Shown: one piece after another, positions 1 through 10,012 of the stretch
Numbering within the stretch: position 1 is the stretch's first letter
How the letters are laid out: each line of letters starts with the position of its first letter
Source: Stereocaulon alpinum
Lineage: Eukaryota > Ascomycota > Lecanoromycetes > Lecanorales > Stereocaulaceae
DNA: 30,062 nucleotides
Assembly (NCBI GenBank): GCA_018257865.1
Contig: JAEUBA010000184.1
Coordinates: 1-30,062, forward strand
Direction: 5' to 3'
Notes under the pieces: model-generated
Seen by the model: only the letters and a program-made list of their open reading frames with translations
What the model was told of the DNA's origin: nothing
Database searches by the model: none
Program-made: the position numbers and the translations under genes

Positions 1-1694
1 TCTCTCGCTAGAGAGATTAAAGCTAAAAAGAGGGAGGATATAACTATAATAGAAGATAAGATTATATTTAAAAAAGTATAAAAAGTAGAGAATATTCGTC
101 TTAAGAGACTTAAACTTAAGTATTTTAACTTAGGGGGCGATATTTCTAATAAGCTACGGAGTTATTATAATATATTTCTATTAGCCTATAAATAGAATAT
201 TAGTTATCTATATATTAAGAATAGGATATTATATACTTAAGATATCTCTAAGACTACTAATTTAGTATAACTACCTCCCTATAAGATTTATTATATTATA
301 TACCCGCCTTTATTAGTATAAAAGATAGCTCTTCGCGCTAAGGACTAAAGGATCTAAGACGTAGTAAAAGCTAAATATACTAAAGAATACTTAATTACTT
401 ATACTACTAGTAAGGAGATACCTACGCTAACGACTACTAACTACTTTAAACGCGTATATAGACTACGCGCTATTACTATAGTTATAAGCCTTCTAGGACT
501 CGCTTAGCTTAATAACCTTAGTCTTACTTAGGATAAGCTTAAAGGGGGGGATTTATATTATAGCGGTAAGGGTTATATAGATTTTATAGAATTAGCTAGT
601 CTAATATAGAATTAGGCTAAGATACCGCTAGATAGTATTTATACTAAATATATTAATAAACTTACCGCTAATATACCGAAGTTAGTAAAACTTAAAGAGT
701 TAATTAACTTACTAGGGGAAGATCTCTACGGGCGACTAGAGAAACTAGTTATATTTACTAACTCTCCTATTATTATATATATTCTAGCGGTAGTAAGTCT
801 ATATCTCCTCTACTATTCCGCCTTAACTATATACTAACCTTATTCTAGTAGTTTAAAAAGTATTTTCCTAGTAAATAGCTATAGTATAGCTTAACCGTAT
901 ATTCTAAAAAGCGAGATAAATTATTTATATAGATATACTAATAAGGAAACTATAATTATTTTATTCCCCCCTTACCTATACCTCTAGAAGCGTAAATATA
1001 GATATAGACTAGATATAGTACTATAGGATTTAATACTTTAGGCGGGTTAATTAGTAGTAATAGTAAAGATAAAAGGTATAAATTTAAGGACTAGTTTAAA
1101 TACTATAAATAGCAGACCCTGTTATTTAAATTAAAGAGTATAGAGAAATTATACTATTCGACTTAAGACTACTAACATAATATTTATATCCTAAAATTAT
1201 ACTATAAAGACCTAGCTAATACTACCTACCGCTTTCCCTAACCTAAATTAGTTATCTCTAATAAATCTAAATACCGTCGCTGCTATAGAGGATATAGTTC
1301 CGCCAGCTTAATATATATCTACTAGTAGAGATTCTCTTTATAGGATATCTTATAAACGGAAGGAGGTATCTAATTATTATTAACTAAGTCGAAGAACTAA
1401 TTTAATTAGTTAAGCTAATAATATAACTCTATATTACACCTATATAACTTAAGAGCCGGTGGTAAAGTATATATTATTAACGTACTATAGCGAATCTAGT
1501 AAGTCCGGCTCCGTATATATTTATTAATAGACGCTTAAGTAGGTAGTATCTAAGGTCTTAAGGTCCTAGGCTAATAGGGCAGAGGCAGCGTATACTTATT
1601 AAGGATATAGATAAAACAGTAATATTCGTCTTATATAGGGGAACTATAGCTAGAGGTATAGTTATAGTAGTAACTATTTAAAAAGGTAGGAAAA

Positions 1695-1748
1695 TTTCGT
1701 TTAACTTAGATAGTTTCGTTTAACTTAGATAGAATTCTATCTAAGTTA
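1695..1748. repeat. 19-bp tandem duplication running into a 28-bp perfect palindrome
   Basis: The 19-mer TTTCGTTTAACTTAGATAG occurs at 1695-1713 and again at 1714-1732. The second copy runs into a perfect palindrome at 1721-1748, centred on the GAATTC near 1734. Related CTTAGTTAAG/TAACTTAG-like words continue to about 1795. Such an arrangement could be two terminal inverted repeats brought together, or the end of one DNA transposon inserted in another. The repeat being palindromic is seen directly; the transposon-end reading is inference. Confidence 0.6.
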
Positions 1749-2008
1749 GATAGAAGTTAGTCCGACTTAGTTAAGTTTCTATTTAACTTAGTTAATAGAC
1801 TCTAAGCTAATTCGATATTAATTAAAATAATATAATAATAATACGCTAAAGAAGCCTCCCCTTTCTAAAAAACTTCGCCTCCTTCCCTAAGGACCTCGCC
1901 CGTCTAGCTACCTATAGCTAGCTATATTATCGTAGATAATACTCCTTAATAACCTTATACCACCTCATTACTAGCGAAGACCCTTATATATATTAGATAG
2001 ATAACAAA

Positions 2009-2460
2009 AATCTTCTAATAATAGCTAAGATAAAGGCAGAACGAGCGGTAGCTACTAGAAAAGCTTAGGAGACTAAAGCGAATAAGCGAAAGGTACGCTT
2101 TAAACTAAGTAACTTATTCTAAGTATTAATATATTAGTAGATTAAGGCTATTAAAGAAAAGTAGCTAGGGCCTAAGAGAAGTATTAAAGAGAGCGATAGA
2201 GTAGTAGAGCCTAGGAAATATTAAAGATATAATAGTAACCTTAATAAGGATACCTCTAAATAAATATATAAAGAAGAGGTCTCTTTAAAGATAACTAGTA
2301 TTAATAATATTAATATACTCTCTAATAACCCTATAACTAGCCCTATAAAGAAACTAGTACCTACTATTATTATAGGCGTATAACTTTCCTCTACTCCTAT
2401 ATTCAGTCCGTTAGATAACTTTATATTTAGGAGACGGAAAAGATAGGCTTTTATATAATA
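2009..2460 (+). pseudogene. RIP-ghost reading frame, lysine/arginine-rich
   Basis: Reading in the frame of position 2036 gives about 150 codons that look coding-like (rich in K, R, E, S, N) but are interrupted by several in-frame TAG and TAA codons, as expected if CAG, CAA or TGG codons had been converted by RIP. A basic stretch lies around 2036-2110. The frame cannot be expressed now and has no ATG. I do not recognise the family. Stop codons are common by chance in such AT-rich DNA, so the coding origin is only a moderate inference. Confidence 0.3.
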
Positions 2461-3660
2461 AATTAGACCTCCGTTATAAGTATAATTAGTACGTAATAAT
2501 AGATATAACCTATTAACCGTATAGCGTAAACCGACGCAGCCGTTAATATCTAAGATTAATACTATATCGTAAAGCGATATAAGTATTACCTAAAAAAAGA
2601 CTATAAGTTACCTATTAATATTACGCGTATATTTAATACGCTAATATAGAAAGAAGGAAATAATATAGAACTATACTATAAAACGAGGTCCTTAGGGGAA
2701 TACTAATACTAGGAACTACTAACGCAGCTTAGTAAATAATAAATTAGAGACGCGTATTTATTAAATATAGCTAAAATAGCTAATAGTGCAGAGATAACGA
2801 TACCGAACATCTTTATATATAGAGTAGAATAGCTAGCGTGCTAGATAATCTACCTAAATACCCTAATAGATAATAACTAATAGGTTTAAATATACTAGTA
2901 GGAAATATCAAAAATCGAGAGAGAATATAATTAGTAGACGGAAGGATAGATTAATAGTATATATACCTTAATATATAGGTCTTATACTAACTAATTATTA
3001 TAGTTAGTATAATATAAGTAGCGATAGCTAACCCGTACTATACTACCTATATAACGCAAGCGGCCGAATTCTAGTACTATAACTACGGGACGATTATCTA
3101 ATCCTAACGATTAAGTTCCGTTATCTAAAAGGATATAGCCTAGACTATTATCGACTTCGTTATCTATACCTATATATATATCTAATATTAAACCTAAAGA
3201 TAAATATAAGGAGGCGGCTATAGAGGAGGCGGCAGGACCTATTACTTAGGGTAGTTCTAGGCGTCGCTAAGCGCAAAGATACTATTCCTTATAAGAATAT
3301 TAATATATCTTCTACGTAACGAAGCCTATATTTATCTTTAAGATTATAAGTAGTAATAATACTAATAGCCTATTACTATAGCTAGAATAAGACCTAGTAG
3401 CTCTGAGTAACCTTATAATAAGAATATAGAGAGAATAGAAGGCTAAGCTCTAAAGGATAAAGGGGCCTTAAGTTATTAGTAATCTAGATACCTCTAGTAA
3501 TATACTAACTCCTAAAGAAGCTTATAAGGTTAATACTCCTAAACCCCTACCTATTTATCTAATACTGCGTATTAGCTAATATTTTCGTAGCTTCTAAACA
3601 GCCTAAGCGAATTCAGAAGTTTTATAATAAGGAGAATAAGATTAACTATTAAAATAGTAG

Positions 3661-5330
3661 TAGAATAGCTATACTAGGCCAGCGATAGAGACACACCTAT
3701 ACGCGGTACTAGCTACGAACCTGAATACCTATTCAGAGCTGAGATGTCTCCCCTAATATATTGCAGGTTGAATGATGTTAAGACGTCGCGTGGTTGCTGA
3801 GAACTCCGTATAGAGTTTTTCGGGCAACGTAATAATACCTACCCTAACTCTACTACGACTATTATACCTCCCCTACGATCGAGACTAGATAGCAAGAATT
3901 GGTATCAGGTGCAGTATCTCAGCCTAATAAGTAAAGAGTATAGGTAATACCTACCCAGCCGTTAATTCGAAAAATCTAATATCTACGTGCGCTTAATACG
4001 TATCTACTGGTTAAGACTAACGCGTAGTCTATCCTAGGGGAAGGCTAGGGTTATGGGTATATAGGACTAAGAGAAGGATATACTAGGTTATAAATTAGAA
4101 GGCGTATTTTAGAAAAGGACGGCCCCTATCTAAGTGGCTAGGTAAGCCTTTAGTATAAGCGGCGCCGTATAACTATAATTATAAGCTAAAGGGTTAGCTC
4201 CCCCCTAAAGCAAAGTGTATAAGGATAGAAGTAAGTACTATCTAATACGACCGGCGGGATATTATACCATCCGATTCTTTATACGAGTATAGGCCTCCTA
4301 GGCGGTATATGTAGCTTCCCCCCTTTCTCGTATCCTTAACTAGTAAACCACCGAACAGCTAAATCCGGTACTACTACGGATACTAATAAACACTACTAAT
4401 CAGCGCTAATAACTCGAACCCTTACGGGACGGCTATACACCCCCTCCTCCCCCCCCCCCGTATTAACACAGTAAAGGTTAAAGAAAGTTATAGGGCGCTT
4501 AGTACTATAATAAAGTCGAAGGATATAGAAGAATATAGTAGGGTCCTTAAGAGCTAAGTATAGTGCGAAGGGCGTATATTATAGTTAGTATTAGAAATAA
4601 TGTTATAGAGCGCTTAGTATAATATTAAAGAATACAGTTAAGAGTTACCGGTGTTAAGGAGGCCTAGGGTATAATCCCCAGACCAAAAGTAATTATATCG
4701 TTAAGGATAAGCGGGAGTTTTTATCTAGGTACTATACTATAGTTTCTCTTACGGCTAGGAAAGGTATACTACGTGTACTATCTACTGGTTTCATAAATAA
4801 TATAATAGAACACCCTTATTAGTATATATAGATACTAGAATAGGCGTATAAACCAATCAATCAATCAATAGCTATACTAAATAATTAAGGACTAGAAGAA
4901 TATTATATTAAACCTACTATTTAATATATAATTTACTTTCGCGGATTTAGAGAAAGGTATAAGTATTCTTCTTTCCTAAATAAGAACGAAATATATAGCT
5001 GATAGGTCTAAGATAAGGGTTGTTTTCTAGCACTAGTAATTATAATAAGTCTATATTATATTTTCTTTTTCAGCGTAATAAGCGGTATTAGACTTAGGTA
5101 TAAGAGTATAGATCTATAGAAACCTTTACCTGCTAGTGCTATTATTTTCGTTATAATAGTACTTTATTATATATTCGAAGAATACGAATATAGCTCCTAT
5201 AGGATTAAGAGATAGGATAGTATATTAGTTAGTAGTAAGTTAACCTAATACTTAAAGAATAACCTATAAGCTAATAAAACCTTAAGCTATATATGAATAT
5301 ATAAGAAACGTATAGTATAATATAGGTAAT
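3661..5330. other. Mosaic gene-free stretch with less-mutated islands, poly-C and CAAT repeats
   Basis: CA and TG dinucleotides reappear here in patches, for example about 3700-3830 and 3895-3960, separated by RIP-like TA-rich DNA. An uninterrupted run of 11 C lies at 4449-4459 inside a C-rich patch, and a short CAAT/AATC microsatellite of about four units at 4852-4869. No gene, tRNA or rRNA was recognised. The patchiness suggests insertions of different ages, the younger or single-copy ones having escaped RIP. Confidence 0.6.
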
Positions 5331-6378
5331 TTTAGAAGGCGGATAGTTATAGGAATACTTTATTATTAAATAATAGACTACTACTATATAAATAGGTAGG
5401 GTAAGAACCGTCGACTACTAGTTACTAATACATTTAAGAATTCCCTAGAAGATCTAAAGAATTAACTAGACTTTCAGAGCGTTCTAGAGGAGTTAGGAAT
5501 AGATAATACTAGTATAATAGGCTAAAAAGAAGAGTATAGAAGAGATAAAGAATATATAGTATATATAAGATATAATTATAGGTATATATTATCAGCTAAT
5601 ACTAAAATTAAGACTAAAGAACTATTTAATAATAGGTATCTTAACGAGACTAATTTAGAGTCTAGAAATAATAATAGTTTTTTAGCTTCCCTTACCTACA
5701 GTTATAACTTAACAGATATAATAGAAATCTGGGTATTTTTAATATAGGACTTTAAGTATATACGTAAGGAGGCCGGCCTATAAGTAAGTAAGGAGCTTTA
5801 GGAAGAGAATTATATTATAGATATAAAAGAGTAGAGTAAGTTAGTAGAAAGGTAGATTATAGATAATAAAATAGTATATTTAAATATTACTCTAATAAGA
5901 GAAGAACTTAAGGAGTAGGCTACTAAGGATACTACGGAGGGGATAGAGGATAGATTAATAGAGTATAAAGCTTAGGCGGGAGGAAGCCTAATAGAATTAA
6001 GCTATTAGTAATCGAATATATAGCTATTAAATATATAATATAAAAGTAATTATTATATAGCTTAGATAATACTACCTGCGGGTCTAATCTAAATATCTAA
6101 CTTAAATATACCTACTATAGCGGAGGATATATCTAAACTATCTAACTTAAATAAACCTACTATAGCGGAGGATATATCTAAACTATCTAACTTAGATAAC
6201 TTCCCTATTACTAATATTATTAATATACTAGCTGAGCGTATATAATTCGTATTCTAAAAGGATTACGCGATTACTACGTTAGTTTAGTAAAGTAACTATT
6301 AATACTAACGTTATAGACACCTAGTATAGTAATTTAAGGTTACGGATACTACTATTATTTACCTTAAGTTGCTAATTT
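5331..6378 (+). pseudogene. Long RIP-ghost reading frame with an in-frame 15-codon repeat
   Basis: One frame (codon starts in phase with 5436) can be followed for more than 300 codons. All in-frame stops are TAA or TAG; the stretch 5527-5745 is stop-free for 73 codons, which is unusual in such AT-rich DNA. The same frame reads the 45-bp tandem repeat near 6093-6200 as a 15-residue repeat. This pattern fits a former protein gene whose glutamine or tryptophan codons were turned to stops by RIP. No ATG or recognised domain remains. The parent could be a transposon-encoded protein or a host gene caught by RIP. I cannot tell which. Confidence 0.4.
6093..6200 (+). repeat. 45-bp tandem repeat, about 2.3 units
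   Basis: The word TATCTAACTTA recurs at 6094, 6139 and (ending TTAG) 6184, an exact 45-bp period. The segment CCTACTATAGCGGAGGATAT is identical in the first two units. The period is a multiple of three and lies in the ghost frame, where it reads as repeats of about LSNLNKPTIAEDISK. It therefore probably arose while the sequence was still coding. Confidence 0.75.
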
Positions 6379-6743
6379 GGCTAATTTCAGGGTCCGCAAT
6401 TAATATAGGATATAGACCCTGATTTGGCTAGGGCCTGCTGATAGCGCAAAACTAGCTGTGAGGCTAATAACATAATCTTTTAGGAAAGCGCGATGTATAG
6501 GTAGGCCTTCCCTACCGCTAGGTGTAATAGTTCGGCGGCGGCGACGTTACAGCCAGCTACAACCATCCAGCACCTTCTAAATAGACATGAATAGCAAGAT
6601 ATATAGTTGACTAATCATTACGCCCGTAGGATAGGTGTACTAGGCGCTGTAGGCAGTGTAGTCAAGATTCCAGAATTCTGGTGGGGGGTTAGTTGTGGTG
6701 TTCCGAGTTTTGAGGGAATGGTTCATATACGCTGCCGTACAAA
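6379..6743. other. Transition from RIP tract to normal-composition DNA
   Basis: From about 6370 CA, TG and CCA words return and base composition approaches that of the gene region. No open frame, RNA gene or clear regulatory motif was seen. The stretch is the boundary between the dead repeat block and the first fold-back element copy. Confidence 0.5.
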
Positions 6744-7078
6744 GGCTGACCTGAAAGTCCTAGAACGGCGCTAACGCTTCTAGTGTGCCAACTCCGAAGC
6801 TCTAGCCCTAACTTTTAATTAGATCCCTAGAACGTACCCCGTAGATATAGGTCGGTAGGGGTCGAGAGTACAGGCTCTTTAGGGCGTGCTATAGGCGTAT
6901 AATAGCCGATGACTAGTAATCTGCAGGTACTCCTACGCGACTAAGCCCGCTATTCGCTTTCCCTAACGGCAATCGGCTAGGGCTACCTCTCCCGGGGTAT
7001 CATCAAAAGCTAGGGCAAGGGCTTCTGGCTTGGCACACTAGAAGCATTAGCGCCGTTCCAGGACTTCTGTTGTCAGCC
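6744..7078 (+). mobile_element. Fold-back MITE-like element, copy 1
   Basis: This 335-bp block has long imperfect terminal inverted repeats. The left end begins GGCTGACCTGAAAGTCCTAG; the right end, read on the other strand, begins GGCTGACAACAGAAGTCCTGG. Both continue inward through AACGGCGCTAA, a GCTTCTAGTGTGCCAA word and a CTAGCCCTAACTTTT-like word, giving arms of about 85 bp. Two further copies occur at 20108-20438 (opposite orientation, highly similar throughout) and 29016-29345 (same orientation, more diverged). It has no coding capacity, so it would be a non-autonomous element. No clear target-site duplication was identified. Confidence 0.8.
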
Positions 7079-8140
7079 TAACAGCCTCCGTATCTACCTA
7101 GGTGCCCGAAAAATGGCGAGCGCCGTTCGGTGGCCAAGTGCCCGCTCCTAATCTGCCTTACCATGTACTGTATAACTTACCTAGACGTCGTATTTAATCG
7201 TACGCATCTCTAGAATCTAGGCGCTCACACCAGATCGTGGGCGAACTTGGCTTTTGACGAATCTCAGTAATGAAAGGGCTGACTCCACTCCAGACTTACC
7301 TTTCGCAGGCATTCCTCTTACAAGCCCACCCCTAGATCGACTTATTGAAATTAGCTATGGAAAGCTGGTCGAAATCGTTGACCGTTGCTCGTGGTAAGTC
7401 GAAGGAAACATGGGAAACGAGCGCAAGCTCGCCCGTCCAAGCCTGAATTAGACTATGGGTTCCCTCTGGCAACTCATGTTCCTCAGTCTGATACGTGGAA
7501 GACTAATCTCGTTGGTTTGCTTTGGTTCGAGCGTTTTAAGGGCCCTGAGTTTAGACTTCTCAAGCTATTCAGGGCTGTATGAATGTATGACGTTAATTCG
7601 ACAGACTAGAAACGTCACTGCATCGGGTAGATACGGCTCTGAATCAGCAGTGAATGCTGCGCGTGTTTCTCCGCCTCGCATATTCCTACGAAGTGGTGGC
7701 TTAGAGACCGCTTGCTCAATGGGTAATGGGGTGCAAAATTGACTTCCCCAGTCTTTGCTATCGCATATTCTTCGACGATTCGCGACACGGAGCTCTCCGG
7801 TGGATTGATAGGATTCCGAGTGGGTGTCTTCTTTTCCCGACGCGGCTTTCAAAGCGATATGCCAGTCAGAGATTAATGAGCTTATTAGGTAGAAGAATCC
7901 TGTACTTGCTTGCCAAGCCGGGCTTATGGGGATTGAGTCTTCCCATCCATGCACAACGATGCTTCTGATACTCCTAGACAGCGTAATACCGCGGCCAGGC
8001 TACCCACTTTTGCAAGTTTAGCGTGCCTACACGCCTCTCGTCATCTACTAGAAGAAACGGTCTTGTGTTTTGGGACATAACGAGACAAGACTAATTCAAG
8101 AGGAAGAAACTGTCGCTTCACAAGCATTGTATTCTCGAAC
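7079..8140. other. Gene-free stretch upstream of the dehydrogenase-like gene
   Basis: Composition is normal and short open frames exist on both strands (for example 7455-7742 and 7565-7950), but none begins convincingly with ATG together with a recognisable protein. The last few hundred bases should include the promoter of the gene starting at 8141. No TATA or known operator could be assigned with confidence. Confidence 0.45.
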
Positions 8141-9323
8141 ATGAATGGATCCAATACAACCCTTCCGGTAAGGGTTGGTTATACGGCAGGCCGAGGCACA
8201 GGGAAAGAATTAGCCGATGTCTTTGAGAAGGTTATGACATACCTATCAAGCCGTTACTCGATCTCCATCGAGCTGCAGCGGTCGCCACGAGTATTTCATT
8301 CGTACAATTCCCTCATGTCTGACTTCGGCAACCAAAGAGACATCGAATGCGAGACCACGGAGGATGTAAAGCAATACGAAGACTTCTGCCGGACACAGGC
8401 GGCGCAAGGAACCCAAGTGATATTCAGAACAGCTATCAACGCGCAGTCGCTGTATCTTGTGAGACAGCGTCTTCAAGCGGTTAAAGTAGAGTGCTTCAAT
8501 CGTGAAGAGAACGCCTTGCTGTTGGTCCGAGACGAGAGTCAAGGCTTCTACACTGGTATCATACCCCAATTCTTCCGTCAACAGAATGAGTAGCGAGGAG
8601 GGAAGAAGCAAGGTACCAAGACGTTTCCCAGCTAATGGCAATTCAGGCTCCAACAAGCATGATCTTACAGACGACACCGTCTCTCGAACCTGCAGCTTCA
8701 ACAAACTCCTCACCAGACGCATCATCGAGTACTCCATCTCCCGCGCCCAAGAGTTTTGGGGTCCCAACGGAGTCGAGTCCGTAAACATGGTCTACAAATT
8801 TCACCTTTTTGACGGCGTATTCAGCAACTGGGCTCTTGAATGGTCCAAACACTTCGGCATCCCCGTCACCTTCGTCCAGCCTGACACGGCCAATAGGAAC
8901 CTACTCGCCTCGGGCGGCGTCCGTGGCCGGCAACTCATGATCGCCGGCAATGAGTGGGCGGATATCATGCACGTCATACTGCTGGACATGTTCGGCAAAG
9001 GCCGTCAGGAGGCCAGATGCACCGAAAACGTATACCTGCATCCTGACTTGAAGGGTCTGACGGAGTTCCAGACCGTGCACGGCTCCGCTGACGATATTGA
9101 AGGCTTGGGAAATGTGAATCCGACCGCGACGCTGAGGGCGGCGGCAGCGATTTTGGAACAGCATGCACACTGTGAGGGGGCAATTGGAGCTATGGAGCAG
9201 GCTTTGGACGTCCTGAAGGAGAAGGGCGTTGTTACTGCAGATCAGAATGGGAATTCATCGACTAGCGAGGTTGTTGACATGGCTTTGGAAATTATAGGTC
9301 GCTATGTTTTGAAAGAGGAATAG
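8141..9323 (+). CDS. Isocitrate/isopropylmalate dehydrogenase-like protein (2 exons)
   Basis: Predicted exons are 8141-8555 and 8671-9323, giving 355 residues, the usual length for this decarboxylating 2-hydroxyacid dehydrogenase family. The intron is 8556-8670 (GTATCA...TTACAG), supported by a donor at the same codon in the degraded copy at 11505-11880. Family marks are an N-terminal RVGYTAGRGTGKEL (family IPGDGIG-type loop), LVRDESQGFYT (family VREN.EG), an MVYKFHLFDGVF segment (family HKANV..SDG.F, with its lysine) and the C-terminal TVHGSADDIEGLGNVNPTAT, typical of the NAD(P)-binding HGSAPDIAGKGIANPTA signature. The usual metal-binding GD(I)LSD aspartates are not obvious; the matching place reads VILLDMFGKGRQE. 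Such enzymes oxidise and decarboxylate malate-type acids. The substrate here is unknown and could be pathway-specific; the divergence may mean altered or lost activity. Confidence 0.85.
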
Positions 9324-9739
9324 TTGCTTAACCCCACCCTCCCTTGGAAGTTTTATAGACCATGCTAGTGCTGAATCGAGTGCATGTGGAACAGTCGTGT
9401 ATGCATATATTCTCGTTGTTTGGGTGCTAAGGCTACCCAGAGCTCTTAGTGAAGGCTTAGAGTACCTTATGGCTTGCATAAGGAATATATCTGGCCTCCA
9501 GAGCAGCTCCGGTGCCAAGAAACCCCTCTATCTAGGCGACACAGTCCTGGGGTAGGCTGACTACAAGATAGCCCCAGCGGTGGTATCTTGGGCGAACAAT
9601 ATGGACGTACAAGATGCTGCGAATCCAACTGAATGAGGATCAGAATCGGGAGGAAATCTTCCATTAACGCTCTCCCTGACGATCACTCTCTCCTCACTAG
9701 CACCTATTGGTCTAGGGCGACTATCGGTCGGGAAAAGCA
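9324..9739. other. Gene-free spacer with the 3' end of the dehydrogenase-like gene
   Basis: It follows the stop codon at 9321-9323 and should hold the 3' untranslated region. A TATGCATATATTC-like AT-rich word near 9400 could belong to the poly(A) region. No gene was recognised on either strand. Confidence 0.4.
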
Positions 9740-10012
9740 TCCTCAACGTACCTCGTTTATCAAGTCATAGCGTCAACATCGCTGCTTTGGACCATTGTGG
9801 CTGGACTATCTCACATCGCGTGTCTTTTATGCAGCTTTGTCGGAACAGAGGCGCTAGAAAAGATACGAGATGTTTGTGACATCGACATTGATCAGCAGGA
9901 TTATGAGGGTAAAAGTGCGTTATTTTACGCACATTGTCGTTCTTTAGAGAGACCGGTGAAATGGGATCAAGATTTGCAGTTTAAGCACTGGCTTAGATCC
10001 TACAAACGTCAA
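9740..10012 (+). pseudogene. Ankyrin-repeat-like remnant, frameshifted
   Basis: The frame of position 9772 reads VNIAALDHCGWTISHRV, and the next frame, from about 9850 onward, reads LEKIRDVCDIDIDQQDYEGKS followed by ALFYA. Both resemble the ankyrin pattern D-x-x-G-x-T/S-x-L-x-x-A, and they are in different frames, so a frameshift separates them. No ATG start, no splice pair that fixes the frame and no full repeat was found. It is probably debris of an ankyrin-repeat gene, but the match is short and could be chance. Confidence 0.35.

Larger units (their letters stand above)
1..3660. repeat. RIP-mutated AT-rich tract, gene-free
   Basis: Every line from 1 to 1112 was read and no CA or TG dinucleotide occurs; CG, TA and CTAG are abundant. 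The first CA is at 1113-1114. CA and TG stay rare to about 3.66 kb. This is the known signature of repeat-induced point mutation (CpA to TpA on either strand), which acts on duplicated DNA, so the tract was probably transposable-element sequence. ATG contains TG, so start codons are essentially missing and no conventional gene can be called. I could not identify the original element. The tract is an island of dead repeats on the left of the gene cluster. Confidence 0.85.

Noticed and set aside
6093..6200. CRISPR-like array
   Set aside because: The 45-bp units are contiguous with no spacers, coding-phase, and in a eukaryotic genome.
7565..7954. 129-codon minus-strand open frame as a gene
   Set aside because: Its 5' end is GTG with no ATG until far inside, and the protein resembles no family.
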